DNA of 64,000 nt from Macrolepiota albuminosa (lineage: Eukaryota; Basidiomycota; Agaricomycetes; Agaricales; Agaricaceae): assembly GCA_027475525.1 (NCBI GenBank), contig JAMWFC010000117.1, positions 4,698,183 through 4,762,182 on the forward strand, written 5' to 3'. This document shows positions 52,390-63,576 of this stretch, in pieces. Every line of letters starts with the position of its first letter. Position 1 is the first letter of the stretch. The translations under genes and the position numbers were made by a program. The notes under the pieces were generated by a model, which worked only from the letters and a program-made list of their open reading frames with translations, was not told the origin of the DNA and did no database searches.

Positions 52390-52830
52390 GGGCATGGCAG
52401 AGATTTCTGGAGAAACATCCATTAGAAACAGGTCATGTGACTTCCAACAAGTGTTTCTCCAGAAAAACTAAAAGTATAAATTGAGAAATAGTAAAAAAAA
52501 CACTTATTGTGTTTTTTGTATGTTTCTTGAGCTATTTTTGAAAATTTTGTTTCTATATTTCTCAAGAAATATGTGGGGAACATAAATTGTGTTTCTAGAC
52601 TGTTTCTTGAAAAATATGGCACATGTATCTTTTGGTCTTTCTAAAGTTACTTTTGTAATTTTTTTATCAAATGTTTTCAATAAACTTTCATTGTGTTGTT
52701 TTAGAAAAATAAATTGTAAAAACATGATATATTTCTAAAAAAAAGACCAATTAGAAATTCTTTAAATGTTTCTCAAGAAAGATCAATTAGAAACACTGTT
52801 GCATTGATGAGCATGGCACTGGTCACACAA
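52390..52830. repeat. AT-rich array of GTTTCT / AGAAAC motifs
   Basis: Many short phrases such as 'gtttctcaagaaa', 'tgtttcttgaaaa', 'attagaaac' in both orientations over about 440 bp, with 'attagaaac' near both borders (52422 and 52790). Could be a MITE with inverted internal repeats; no clear target duplication found. Confidence 0.5.
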
Positions 52831-52870
52831 CAAGCACATGCTGATCTTCTTTCTCATCGGTCTGATACAC

Positions 52871-53577
52871 TCATGTGCAGCTAATGCAGCGATAGGCAAC
52901 AATATATTGGTTTATGCAGTACATGAAATGCGATAGTAATGACAAAAGAAGGCACTCACATAAAAAATTAATGCAGGGAAAATCAAGAAAAGTTTTCATT
53001 GAAAATGAAAGAACAGCCAACACAAAAATGATGATGAAGGGAATGATCACATAGGGATAGGAAGCAATTACATTAAAAAGAATGGCAATGCAGCTAGTGT
53101 AAACAGTGAAGGTTATAAAGATGGCTGTAACAAGAAAAATAAAGACAAAGCTTGGAGACAAGAAGTTCAGCATGGTCAATGGGCATAAGATTTTGAGGAC
53201 ATCCAGCATCACAATGTAGGTGATGGTCAATGCTGTTGTAATAGATGATGACATGCTGCATAACTTGATCATACATGTAGCAAACCCATTAACAACATAT
53301 TTTCCTTAAGATAATGCCATGGCAGCCATCATTAAGCTGCAAAAATGTCATGAAAAGTTCAGTAATAGACTCCTTCAGGTGAGTATACCAATGCACTTGA
53401 GGCAATTGACTTTTCAAGGGAGATTGTAAGAATAGAGCAATGACAGCAAAAATTACAAACTACAAGCAAGTATTCAATGCAGTGGGCCTGGAACCTATCC
53501 ATGATCCTAATCCACTCATCTTCCATTTCTGGTTGTTCCAAGTGAGATGTAAAGCTCCAGATGTGGAGCAATGCCAA
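52871..53577 (-). pseudogene. Degenerate multi-pass membrane protein (unassigned)
   Basis: The frame 53272-52871 on minus (133 residues) has about four hydrophobic segments (FVFIFLVTAIFITF; VIIPFIIIFVLAVL and others). Upstream, 53577-53359 includes a charged helix (EMEDEWIRIMDRFQ) followed by another hydrophobic stretch. Together they look like a decayed fungal membrane protein. The family is not recognised and low-complexity AT-rich DNA could mimic this, so confidence is low. Confidence 0.3.
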
Positions 53578-53765
53578 AACAGGAGAGGTAAGGCATGTAA
53601 GGTGGTAGTAGTTGTGTGGTGTGAAGGCAGGAAATTAAAGACGTGTGTGTATTAATCTTTAGTTCTAGTGGGGCATATCAACTCTTACCGGCCCTTACCC
53701 TCCCTCATCTGATCCTCAGCTGCTCTAGGGCTTTCCAGAAAGGACCAAATCCCCCCTCTCTCTCT

Positions 53766-53960
53766 CCATGGTGATAAACAGAGCATCAAAAACACTTTGC
53801 ACAGCTGTAATTGGCCATTGCAATGCCCATAGCCTTCTTCCCATCACCCCCATGCCCTCCATCTTCCTCCATGGTGATGAATGGAGTGTCAAAAATACTT
53901 TGCATGGCTGCAATTTGCCATTGCAATGCCTATGGCCTCCCCCTCATCACCCTTTCCAGG
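53766..53960. repeat. Diverged tandem duplication, about 103 bp
   Basis: 'ccatggtgat(a/g)aa..gag..tcaaaaa.actttgca' followed by 'ccattgcaatgcc' occurs at 53766 and again at 53869 with about 15 percent difference. Noncoding, or part of the BTB pseudogene downstream region. Confidence 0.75.
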
Positions 53961-53965
53961 GCAAG

Positions 53966-54532
53966 CTAAATGATGACAATAGGATGAGTACATGATTCAT
54001 GTGGCATGTAATGGCCATGAGAATCCATGGTGGCTTGTTCACAGCAGTTCCAGCCTGCAAGTGTTGAAGGCCAGTCAATGTCAAGGCAATTAAGACACTG
54101 TTTACAAAGATTGCTCTCCAAAATACTTGAAGGATAGACAAAGCACACCCATGATGGCCATGAAGTCATTTGCATGCAGAGTCTTAAAGTATCTGTTGAT
54201 AATGATAGTTGGCTGCCAGAAAACCATAGATACAAGGCTACAAACAAGCCAACATAGAGTGCGCTGAGAAAATAAAAAACATCAGAAAGATTATCCTGGA
54301 GTTTGACATGTACAGCCTTCAAAGACAATGGCATCTTGAGGTTGAGGAAGTGATAACAGAGCACTGAAAATATTGAAATGTGCTGCAGCTGCCTGCAATA
54401 AACTGTGAAGGCTGCATGACCCACAATGATAACAATGTTACCATCAAGGAACCAGAAGTTGGACCAGATAAGATTGGAGAAGTCCACATGAATGTGAATG
54501 GTTTTAAAGCAATAGGTGAGTGGTGACATCAT
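53966..54532 (-). pseudogene. BTB/POZ-domain protein remnant
   Basis: On minus, the text SNFWFLDGNIVIIVGHAAFTVY.. followed by a SDVFYFLSALYVG block resembles the BTB/POZ domain of the large agaricomycete families (FWF.DG.IV..V....F.V). Later text (LAGWNCCEQATMDSHGHYMP) fits the downstream part. The frame is open for 188 residues, but many expected residues are changed (Cys/Trp-rich substitutions), suggesting a decaying gene. No partner or pathway is implied by neighbours. Confidence 0.45.
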
Positions 54533-55228
54533 TGACTTTGATGATTGTCTGAGAGGTTATTGAGTTACTATGAGAATTTTGAGGAAGGAAGCTGGACCAT
54601 ACTATATTATAACTGCTGATCGTGTATCACAGGACATAGCGCTTTCCTTGTACAATGTTGATAGCAGTTGTGCCCAAGACCATTGATGAGTGTTGTATTG
54701 GATGTTGCTCAGTCTGTTACCAATGTTGAACAGACAAGATACCTATGGATAAAAGCACAGTTAGAAGATCGAGCAACACACTAGAAACAAATGTCAACCT
54801 GTCTGCCAGTCTTCTACCCCACCAAGTATCACCATGAGAAAAAACTGGAATCCACCCTAAAGCCTTCAAGTGTCATGTTGTTTGTTTGCTTTGATACATG
54901 AATGTGCTCTGTACTCTGTCTAGCATGATTTACCAACCCACTTTAGTCCAAATGCTCAGCTGTTGCCTATACACTTGCTGTCAGGTTCTGCTGAGTCAGG
55001 GGCTTTCTGGAAAAGCAATGCCCTTATGAGGCGGACTTGATCTATGTGTACTTGGGTGTCTGGAACTCCGGACTGAGCTCCAGGGTTCAAGATGTGATCA
55101 GGGGATTCCCAGGGTAAGGGACTTAGTCTGGGGATTGGGTGGAGTCGAAAAGAATTAAAGGGGTAGAGTCAAGTCGAGAACCAGAGGTTTTAGGACAAGA
55201 CCCAGTTAGCAAAGTTTAAGTTGCAAAA
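54533..55228. other. Intergenic, no supported gene
   Basis: From about 54979 the text (tgtcaggttctgctgag...) could be an LTR start, but no second copy or internal domain is seen. Nothing firm. Confidence 0.4.
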
Positions 55229-55325
55229 TGCATACCAGTCTTAAAAGCACACAAACAAATGGAGCGTGCCAGTCAAAGCGTACTAGCCAAGCATGCCAGT
55301 CAGTGCATACCAGTCAATCAAAGGA
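55229..55325 (+). repeat. Degenerate GCATACCAGTC minisatellite
   Basis: Phrases 'gcataccagtc', 'gcgtgccagtc', 'gcatgccagtc' and 'gcataccagtc' occur at irregular 18-40 bp spacing. Noncoding. Confidence 0.6.
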
Positions 55326-56424
55326 GCATGCAAATAACCAGTGTAATATAGCAAATACAAGGAGGGGGTTACTCTATAAGTACTACAGGGTTTCATGGTG
55401 TCTGGGAAAAGTTCCAGGGAGCATTGAGTAATGGAAGGGGACTGTATGCCAGGGATTGTGTGTGCAGGGCATGCGATTAATTGGCATAGAGGTGAGCCAT
55501 GATGCATAATGCATGATGGCCGGGTTAAATGGTGTGATCCAATTGTTGATTGCCGGGTGGTGGTCAGGCCGTCAGGTAGTCCTGGGTCTGTGATGTGGGG
55601 CTGTCAGGAGTACTGTGTGATGGCAGGCCTTGATGCTTGTGACAGCAGTGTCAGCGGTCATGATGGTGGGGGGTTGTGTTGTGGGGTCAGAGGAGAGGCC
55701 CTGGATGGAGTTCTGGGGGTGTCCCAGAGTGGTTCTGGGTGGGAGGGGTTGTGACATCACCTCTCTCTTAGTGCCGGGACCCTCTGAGGCACATGTTGTT
55801 GATAGTTCAGACTGGGGGTTCAAGCATGGAAATTGTCTCCCCTCCTGACACATAGCAAAAAAAATTTTTACCATCAAACTCAACATGTCGTGTATACTGA
55901 TGCATTCCCCAATGCCTCCACCTATTAATGAAGTCACCCCCCTTGTTGTGTGGGAGGCCTGAGATGCCTGGTACCAGCACCACCTGGATCAGGAGCATGT
56001 AGTGGCACTCACCCAGCAGCGTAAGTGTGCCCACACACGTTTTGCTTGGTATGATCAACCTCCTTTTTTTAGAACAACAAAACATACTTGCCCCAGAGGT
56101 GGGACCCGACCAACTCCCAGAGTCTGTCCCCGATGCAGGCTTGAGTAGCAAGGTGGGGCCAAGCTGTCCCATGCATCCCATCATGTGGATGACTGTGCAG
56201 CCCCAGCCTCCCTGCACCACACCTCACCCTCGTCTCATTGCCCCCCGTTTCTGGCAATCTGGGATGGCTCCAGGTATCATTTTGGTGATACCTGACAACC
56301 TTTGTATCTCCTGGGCTGGTGTCGCACAGGAGCTTTTTGAGTAGGCTCTGGAGAGGCCCCATGAGTTGCCCACCCATGAGTGGTGCATTAGTAATGGGCC
56401 AGTAAGTGTTCCCCTACCTCTGGG
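55326..56424. other. Unassigned GC-richer stretch
   Basis: Medium-length frames exist on both strands (for example 56220-55807 minus and 56027-56344 plus), but none has a domain that I recognise and each is interrupted. Possibly a decayed gene or transposon segment. Confidence 0.4.
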
Positions 56425-56429
56425 TTGTT

Positions 56430-56560
56430 TGCTGATGTCAGTTCCAGTGTGTGCACTGCACTTGCTGGATGGTGCCATGCATTTTTGAGGCCCCAGAACC
56501 CTTGTCCCAGTGGAATTCATCTGTGTGCAAGGCCTGTCACCTCAACCACAAGAGGTGTTC
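56430..56560 (+). pseudogene. Cysteine-rich zinc-binding-like remnant
   Basis: One plus frame reads CVHCTCWMVPC followed about 20 residues later by CKACHLNHKRC, a double cluster resembling Cys-rich motifs found in agaricomycete transposon-linked proteins. No intact ORF surrounds it. Tentative. Confidence 0.3.
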
Positions 56561-56699
56561 CATGTCGGCACTGTGGAGGGCTCGTTGCATGTCATGGGAG
56601 CAAGGTTGGCCATTGGAGGGGGTGACCTGGAGAATGGGAGTGGAGGAGAGGGACTGAGTTGTGGAGCCAACAGGAGGGCTGATGGCAGGGTCTGGGGGG

Positions 56700-57599
56700 A
56701 ATCAGGAGGCCCTACCATAGTTGTCATCCTTTTTTTTTGTTGCTGTCTTTCTTAACACTGTTGCCTTGTACCATACTGTAAAGTAAAAATTGTATATACT
56801 TGCTATTTTGGGACTCAGAAGAATGATTAGTAAGTGTAAGAAAGACTGGCTATAAGTGAAGGGATCTTCCTGGATCCTGTTATACATAGAAATATTAAAA
56901 CAGGTAAGAAAAAAAAGAAATAGCAGGAAAAGACAGGAAATATATGTGGGAGTTGAATCTTTGTTAAACCCAAAGGTGGGGGTTATGCCTACTAATGCCA
57001 TTTGTGAGCCTTGCATTCGGGAATGATGTTTTCTGGATGCCATTGTTTGAAATACCAGAGCTTGTTGAGGGCACCTTCAAGGTTGCGGTACAGTTCCCAG
57101 ATGTTGTCTTTCAGGCCATATCCTTTCCATCATACAAAGAAGTGGAGTTGTCCATGGATATTCTGAGAGTTGAGGATGTCTTCAACCTTGTAGTGGTATT
57201 CATCCTTGATCTTGACTGGGGGAGGGGGTTTGGGGCATCGTTCAGGAAAGGGGTCCAGGGAGTGTTGTTCCAGGAGGTGGATGTGAAAGACTGGGTGCAG
57301 ACCTTTGAGTCCTGAGGGGAGCTTGATCTTGTAAGCACTAGATGAGACTTTCTTCAAGATCTTAAATGGACTGAGGCACTTGTGATTGAGTTTTGAGAAG
57401 GGCCAGCAGGTGTAGAGGTGATGTTCTAACCATACCTTTGTTTCAGGGCCCAATTGGGGATGTTCTCCCACTTCCAGTCAGCATGTTTCACGTAGGCCTG
57501 ATTTGCAGTGTTGATCTTTTCTCGGAGGAACTTGTGGAGGGACTGGAGATGCCAGGCAACTTTGTGGGCGATGTGCAACAGGATGTCTCAGAGCAAGAG
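56700..57599 (-). mobile_element. F6-family Gypsy 3' end, cut by element 2
   Basis: An LTR-like part (about 56700-56985) matches 27715-28004, and 57471-57130 on minus carries the integrase tail (LSPFKILKK; KIKLPSGLKGLHPVFHIHLL) and chromodomain start (YKVEDILNS). The sequence is interrupted at 57600 by element 2. The rest of its integrase should continue on minus beyond the right edge of the window. Confidence 0.8.
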
Positions 57600-58118
57600 T
57601 GTCAGGGGACCCCTCATTCCTTTCTTCTTTCACTCCTTATTTCTTCACTCTCCTTTCATTCACTTCCTTATTTCTTCTACCATTCTCTCATTTTGCTGTT
57701 ACTACTTCTTCAACACTATCTGTTGGTACTATTCTCAACCTTTGAGGTGCTCTGGTTCTTTAGCTATCACTCAGACAAGTGTGGGCCCTTCAGCACCGCT
57801 CTCAGGCTGCTTAGATAAGCCGGAGTTTGCCTTTCTGACTTCTAAAGTCCGGAGTTTTCCTCCCTTGTTTGCACACTTGTTTGGTTAGTCAATTTTCGAG
57901 TTTTTAAGGTTTTGTTGTACTGTACAGTTGTTTCCCACGCTTCAGAGGCCCCAGAAGCGTCCAACCTGGCATAGGGAATCCCCAGACTTGTTCTCTTTGG
58001 ATCTCCCTCTGCCAGGTGAGTAGCTACCTTGATATTGTCAGTATATATTCTAATACACTTTGGATCTCCCTCTGCCAGCTGTGTGACTGAGCCACAGCCT
58101 CTAGAGGTCGCCCTTACA
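57600..58118 (+). repeat. 5' LTR of element 2
   Basis: 519 bp; one base longer than the LTRs of element 1 (cgctctcagg against cgctccagg). The intron-like segment is at 58016-58078. The visible part of its own 3' LTR shares the extra base. Confidence 0.95.
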
Positions 58119-58232
58119 GCAGAACAAGTCTCTACATTTCGGTCTGGGAGCCCCCTTCAGCCTGCTTGAGCCCTCTCTTGCCCCTTTAGGTCCCTCCCCC
58201 ACTGGATTACTCCCTGCCCCTCTGTTGCTTCT

Positions 58233-59498
58233 ATGACCCAACCAGCCCCCTCAGACACTCCCCTGGATGCTTCTGCCCCTCAGGATGATGCCTGGGGTCG
58301 CTTGCTTGCTCTGGAGACTCAGGTGCAGACCACTCAAGCTTCCCTCACCCTTCACACCACCGAACTTGCTGGATTACGTCAGGCCACAGACACTATCTCC
58401 CATTCCCTTCAGGCCCTCTTAGAGCGCCTCCCTCTCACTCCTACCCCTCTCCAGGCACCTCCAGTTAGGGCTGGCACACCCCCAGTCCCTCGCTTTGGGG
58501 CCTCCCCCCCAGTTCATGCCAATATTCCTCGCCCAGCACTCCCAGACGCATTCAATGGTGACCGAGCGATAGGCGAGCGTTTCCTGCAGTCCTGCATCAC
58601 CTATATTCAGCTCAGTGGTGAGGCTTTCCCCTCTGACGCTCTCAAAATCGCTTGGGTTCTTTCTTACATGAAGTCTGGGCGAGCTTCAACATACGCGCTA
58701 CGAGTCTTTCGACGTCCTGGAGGAGTAGAGAGTTTTGGAAGTTGGGATCAGTTTGAGAAGGAGTTTCGGACAGAGTTCTTCCCCTTGGACCCTGCTAAGG
58801 TGGCAGCCCTCACTCTCCGAGATCCTCATCGATATGGGCAGGGGAAGCGGACCCTAGATGAGTACATCGACTCCTTCAGAGCTCTTGCTGAACAGGCCTG
58901 TTATCCGGATGGTCTTCAGCTCTGTCTCACCTTCCGAGATGGCCTCCTTCCCTCTCTCATGGATCGGATCAACAGCATGGCTGAGGGACGACCTGATGAC
59001 ACGAGTATCGAGACCTGGTATCAGGTAGCACGTGATCAGTGGCAGCTCATGGAGTTACGACGTGAGCTCCACCGTGGAACTGCCCCTCGCTCCACTCCAC
59101 AGGCATCCTTTTCTGCTCGTCATCCCATCCAGCCTCCCCTTCCATTTCGCGCTCCACCCCCAGCTCAGGTACCTGCAGCACGTCCTCTTCCTTTTGGAGT
59201 ACCTATGGATGTCGATGCCTCTCGTCAACGTTCCTCCCTTCCTCTCCTCTGCCGTCGCTGTGGAAAGCCTGGTCACTTCGCTCGGTATTGTCCCCAGGGG
59301 TTAGAGGTGCGCTATCTCTCAGCTTCAGAGCAGGAGGAGCTCCTTCTCCAGCTCCTTGCTGCCCGAGACGTTCGAGGAAACCCCTCCCCAGATGTACAGA
59401 CCGAAGCAGAACCCCTGGAGGAGTCCTTGGGTCCTGTGGAAGCTGTAGCAGAACCATCGGATGGGTCCTTTGGTTCAGCAGGGGAGGGTTTTCAATAG
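58233..59498 (+). CDS. Gag polyprotein of element 2
   Basis: 421 residues, same architecture as the Gag at 4931-6196: Ala/Pro-rich N-terminus, gag core, CCHC knuckle (CRRCGKPGHFARYC), acidic tail. Only two residue differences are seen (Val to Ala near residue 157, Asp to Asn near 249). Starts 114 bp after the LTR. Confidence 0.95.
   Translation: MTQPAPSDTPLDASAPQDDAWGRLLALETQVQTTQASLTLHTTELAGLRQATDTISHSLQALLERLPLTPTPLQAPPVRAGTPPVPRFGASPPVHANIPRPALPDAFNGDRAIGERFLQSCITYIQLSGEAFPSDALKIAWVLSYMKSGRASTYALRVFRRPGGVESFGSWDQFEKEFRTEFFPLDPAKVAALTLRDPHRYGQGKRTLDEYIDSFRALAEQACYPDGLQLCLTFRDGLLPSLMDRINSMAEGRPDDTSIETWYQVARDQWQLMELRRELHRGTAPRSTPQASFSARHPIQPPLPFRAPPPAQVPAARPLPFGVPMDVDASRQRSSLPLLCRRCGKPGHFARYCPQGLEVRYLSASEQEELLLQLLAARDVRGNPSPDVQTEAEPLEESLGPVEAVAEPSDGSFGSAGEGFQ
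59486..59492 (+). promoter_or_regulatory. Probable -1 frameshift site of element 2
   Basis: Same G_GGT_TTT heptamer as at 6184-6190, again six bases before the Gag TAG and leading into Pol. Conservation is expected from recent common origin, so it is weak independent support. Confidence 0.72.
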
Positions 59499-62400
59499 AG
59501 CGACGGATGAGTTGTACGCCTCCGCCGCCTGGTGCTAATCAGTTTACATGTCAATCAGTAGAGTCTTCTAATGTATCGCTCCCTACTCCTGATTCTCTGA
59601 CTGAAACTGTAAGCACCCCCTCCGACGTACAAAATACCCCCTTGGTCCAAGCCTCCGCTAAGACTTCTTCTCCTCCTTCTCCTGTCCGACGACCACGTGT
59701 CCCAGCTTGGGAACGACGCCTTCCCCGTCGCTATGTTGTTGCTTCTACTCCCTCTCCCAACTCTCTGCGTCTGAATGTGGAGATTGAGACAACTGACACT
59801 CAGCAGACTCGAAGCGTCATAGCTCTCTTGGACAGTGGCGCTACTGGACTCTTCCTAGACACCCGTTATGTGGAACAACACCGGCTCACTACCCGTCCCC
59901 TCTCTCACCCTATTCCAGTCTATAACATTGACGGTACGCTCAATGAAGCTGGATCCATCCGCTCAGTGGTGGATTTAGTCCTTCGTTATCAGACTCATTC
60001 TGAGCGTGCAGTCTTTGCAGTTACCAGCCTAGGAAAGCAGGACATGATACTTGGGTTCTCCTGGCTGCGTGATCACAATCCTGAGATTGACTGGGCCAAG
60101 GGTAAGGTGAGCATGAGCCGCTGCCCTCGACGGTGTTCCACATGTGCTAAGGAAGTGAGAGAGGAGCGCAGAGAGTCAGTCCGTGAGCGTGCTGCTATCC
60201 GGGCTTGCCGAGTTGGACACCTCCCCTTTGCAGACCTTGACCTACTGGATCCTCCTCCCTTGGCGTTCCCTTATAGAGAGGCCCTCTATGAGGACGTTCG
60301 AGGTGTAGTGAGTGAAGCCCAGATGGAAGATGGACGCGAGGGTGAATTTGGATGCGCTCCTGACCCAGAGTCTCCAGACGAGGCTATCGAGACAGGTGAT
60401 AGGATTTATGCAACTACGTTACGACCTCCACCAACTGTAGCAGAGATCAGAGCTAGCCAAACTACTTCCCAGCGGCTAGCTCAGGCATTTGCTGCCAACT
60501 CTGCTCCTAAGTCGTTCCGAGATGCGGTTCCTCATCACCTGCAAGACTTTGAGGATGTTTTCTCTAAGGCATCATTTGACTCCCTGCCAGAGCGTAAGCA
60601 GTGGGACCATGCAATTGAGCTTACACCCAATGCTGAGCCCTCTAGCTGCAAGGTCTACCCACTCTCTCCCAGAGAACAGGATGAGCTTGATGCCTTTTTG
60701 CAGGAGAATTTAGACTCTGGTCGCATCCGTCCCTCAAAGTCTCCGATGGCCTCTCCAGTCTTCTTCATTAAGAAGAAGGATGGATCTCTACGTCTGGTTC
60801 AGGACTACCGAGTCTTGAATGCGATGACTGTGAAGAATCGCTACCCCTTACCACTCATTTCAGAGCTTGTCAACAACCTCCGAGGTGCGCGCTACTTTAC
60901 CAAGTTGGATGTCCGCTGGGGCTACAACAATGTGCGCATCAAAGAAGGAGATGAGTGGAAGGGAGCATTCCGAACAAATCGTGGACTCTTTGAACCTCTG
61001 GTAATGTTCTTTGGCCTCACTAATAGCCCTGCCACCTTCCAGACCATGATGAACGACATTTTCCGAGACCTCATAGCGGAAGGTGTTGTGTGTGTATACC
61101 TTGACGATATTCTCATCTATACCAAGACTCTAGAGGAGCATCGTCGGATTACACGCATTGTACTGGAACGTCTTCGCCAGCACCAGCTCTATCTTAAGCC
61201 AGAGAAGTGTGAGTTTGAGCAGACTAAGGTTGAATATCTTGGACTGATCATCTCTCATGGAATGGCTGAGATGGACCCAGTCAAGGTGGCTGGTGTAGCG
61301 GAGTGGCCAGAGCCTAAGAACAAGAAGGAGGTTCAGGCCTTCCTGGGTTTTACCAACTTCTACCGGAGGTTTATTCAGGATTTCTCACACCATGCCCGGC
61401 CCCTCTTCGATCTCACCACTAAGGACACTCCTTGGCACTGGGATGCAGCACAGCAGACAGCCTTTGATGCCCTCAAACAGGCAGTCACTTCAAAGCCTGT
61501 CCTTATATTCCCAGATGATGACTCTCCCTTCCGTGTCGAAGCTGATAGCTCAGATTTTGCTACTGGGGCCGTTCTCTCTCAACAGTCAAGGGAGGATGGT
61601 AAGTGGCATCCTGTGGCTTTCTACTCCAAGAGTCTCAATGCCGTGGAGCGAAATTATGAGATCCATGACAAGGAGATGCTAGCTATCATTCGGTCATTTG
61701 AGGAGTGGCGACATTTCCTTGAGGGTGCCAGGCATAAATTCGAGGTGTGGACTGATCACAAGAACTTAGAGTACTTTCGGACGGCCAAGAAACTCAACCG
61801 CCGACAGGCTCGATGGTCCTTGTATCTGGCCAACTTCGACTTCTCTCTGCATCACAAACCGGGACGGAGCATGGGTAAGCCAGATGCGCTTTCTAGGCGA
61901 GCAGACCATGGTTCAGGAGCTAGTGACAATGACAATATTGTACTTCTGAAGCCAGAACTATTTGCTATCCGTGCTCTAGAAGGTGTGGTTGGCCAGGGAG
62001 AAGAAGTGAGCATCCTTCGAGACATCCGACGAGGTAACCGGGAGGGCACTCAAGAAGATCTGGTAGCTAAGGCTGCCATGGCCTTGCATGCTCGAGAGAA
62101 AGCTGGAGTGAAGTCTGTCCGCACCGACGAGTGGTCTCTGGAGAATGGTCTTCTCACCTTCCGGGGACGCATTTATGTTCCCAACCTGCCAGACCTCCGG
62201 AGGCGGATTGTGGAACAGCATCATGACTCTCGAGTTGCAGGACATCCTGGCAGATGGAAGACACTGGAGCTGGTTTCGCGGAATTACTGGTGGCCTCAAA
62301 TGTCACGGTATATTGGCTCTTACACCTCCACCTGCAATCTTTGCCTTCGGACTAAGCCTCGTCGTCAGCCTCCTATGGGACAGCTTCATCCATTGCCTAT

Positions 62401-63550
62401 CCCAGCTGAGCGTTGGAGTGTGGCCTCGGTAGACTTCATTGTTGAGTTACCTGATTCTCATGGATATGATGCGATCATGGTGGTAGTGGATCTCTGTGGC
62501 AAGCGTGCTCATTTTATTCCAACACACACTACTTGCTCAGCCATGGGTGCTGCCAATCTGTACCGGAAGCATGTCTGGAAGCTCCATGGGTTGTCAGATG
62601 CTTATGTCTCAGACCGCGGACCTCAGTTTGTGGCAGAGTTTACGAGAGAACTGTATCGCCTCCTCCATGTCAAACTCCACACCTCCACAGCCTACCACCC
62701 CCAGTCTGATGGCCAGACTGAGCGTGTCAACCAGGAGCTAGAACAGTATCTCCGGCTCTTCTGCAATGAACGACAGGATGACTGGGACGATCTATTACCA
62801 GAGGCAGAGTTCCAGTACAACAACCGTGTACACGCTGCCACCCAGATGTCTCCTTTCCTTCTAGATACTGGTCGACATCCTCGGATGGGATTTGAGCCTC
62901 GTGGACGACCTTCAGAGAATGAAGCTGTCAATGAGTTCATAGATCGGATGAAGGCAGCCCAGGAGGAGGCCAAGGCAGCTTTAGCTAAGGCAAAGGATGA
63001 CATGGCCCGCTACTACGATCGTGGACGAACTCCAGCCCCCAAGTACAAGCCTGGAGATCGAGTCTACCTGGATGCCTCTGACATTGCCACTACCCGACCT
63101 TCTCAGAAGCTCTCTCACCGTCGTCTAGGCCCCTTCCCTATAGTAAGACAGGTAGGCCCACTTGCCTATCGACTCAAGCTGCCTAGTGGAATGAGTCGAC
63201 TCCATCCAGTCTTCAATGTGGTGAAGCTTTCTCCAGCCCCAGAGGATCCAATTCCAGGTCGACGTCCACAGCCACCTCCACCACCAGTTCTGGTAAACAA
63301 CCAAGAAGAGTACGAAGTGGAGCGGATCCTAGACAGCCGACTCTTTAGGAATAAGCTTCAGTTCAAGGTCAAGTGGAAGGGCTATGGAATCGAGGACGTT
63401 TCCTGGGAGCCACAAGAGAATGTCCATGCCCCTGCCTTGGTCCGGGAATTCTATCAACAGCATCCTGATGCTCCTCGGGCAATCAGAGGCCTCTATTCCC
63501 TTTCCAAAGTGGACCAGGCCATCCAGAACTACTTCTATCCAGCACGTTGA
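59486..63550 (+). CDS. Pol polyprotein of element 2
   Basis: About 1354 residues: protease (DSGAT), RT (YLDD), RNase H, integrase (HHCC with CNLC in place of CDLC; SVDF, SDRGPQF, QTERVN), GPF module, chromodomain. A C-to-T change gives TGA five codons before the end used by element 1 (after YFYPAR), trimming RDAAL; the chromodomain is untouched. Other differences include FRDLIAE against FQDLKAE near the RT catalytic box. Likely functional. Confidence 0.94.
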   Translation, partial: GFSIERRMSCTPPPPGANQFTCQSVESSNVSLPTPDSLTETVSTPSDVQNTPLVQASAKTSSPPSPVRRPRVPAWERRLPRRYVVASTPSPNSLRLNVEIETTDTQQTRSVIALLDSGATGLFLDTRYVEQHRLTTRPLSHPIPVYNIDGTLNEAGSIRSVVDLVLRYQTHSERAVFAVTSLGKQDMILGFSWLRDHNPEIDWAKGKVSMSRCPRRCSTCAKEVREERRESVRERAAIRACRVGHLPFADLDLLDPPPLAFPYREALYEDVRGVVSEAQMEDGREGEFGCAPDPESPDEAIETGDRIYATTLRPPPTVAEIRASQTTSQRLAQAFAANSAPKSFRDAVPHHLQDFEDVFSKASFDSLPERKQWDHAIELTPNAEPSSCKVYPLSPREQDELDAFLQENLDSGRIRPSKSPMASPVFFIKKKDGSLRLVQDYRVLNAMTVKNRYPLPLISELVNNLRGARYFTKLDVRWGYNNVRIKEGDEWKGAFRTNRGLFEPLVMFFGLTNSPATFQTMMNDIFRDLIAEGVVCVYLDDILIYTKTLEEHRRITRIVLERLRQHQLYLKPEKCEFEQTKVEYLGLIISHGMAEMDPVKVAGVAEWPEPKNKKEVQAFLGFTNFYRRFIQDFSHHARPLFDLTTKDTPWHWDAAQQTAFDALKQAVTSKPVLIFPDDDSPFRVEADSSDFATGAVLSQQSREDGKWHPVAFYSKSLNAVERNYEIHDKEMLAIIRSFEEWRHFLEGARHKFEVWTDHKNLEYFRTAKKLNRRQARWSLYLANFDFSLHHKPGRSMGKPDALSRRADHGSGASDNDNIVLLKPELFAIRALEGVVGQGEEVSILRDIRRGNREGTQEDLVAKAAMALHAREKAGVKSVRTDEWSLENGLLTFRGRIYVPNLPDLRRRIVEQHHDSRVAGHPGRWKTLELVSRNYWWPQMSRYIGSYTSTCNLCLRTKPRRQPPMGQLHPLPIPAERWSVASVDFIVELPDSHGYDAIMVVVDLCGKRAHFIPTHTTCSAMGAANLYRKHVWKLHGLSDAYVSDRGPQFVAEFTRELYRLLHVKLHTSTAYHPQSDGQTERVNQELEQYLRLFCNERQDDWDDLLPEAEFQYNNRVHAATQMSPFLLDTGRHPRMGFEPRGRPSENEAVNEFIDRMKAAQEEAKAALAKAKDDMARYYDRGRTPAPKYKPGDRVYLDASDIATTRPSQKLSHRRLGPFPIVRQVGPLAYRLKLPSGMSRLHPVFNVVKLSPAPEDPIPGRRPQPPPPPVLVNNQEEYEVERILDSRLFRNKLQFKVKWKGYGIEDVSWEPQENVHAPALVREFYQQHPDAPRAIRGLYSLSKVDQAIQNYFYPAR

Positions 63551-63576
63551 GACGCCGCACTCTAGAGGGGGGGTGA

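Noticed and set aside
56027..56344. 105-residue plus frame with an enzyme-like look
   Set aside because: No conserved motif could be named, and neighbouring frames are broken.
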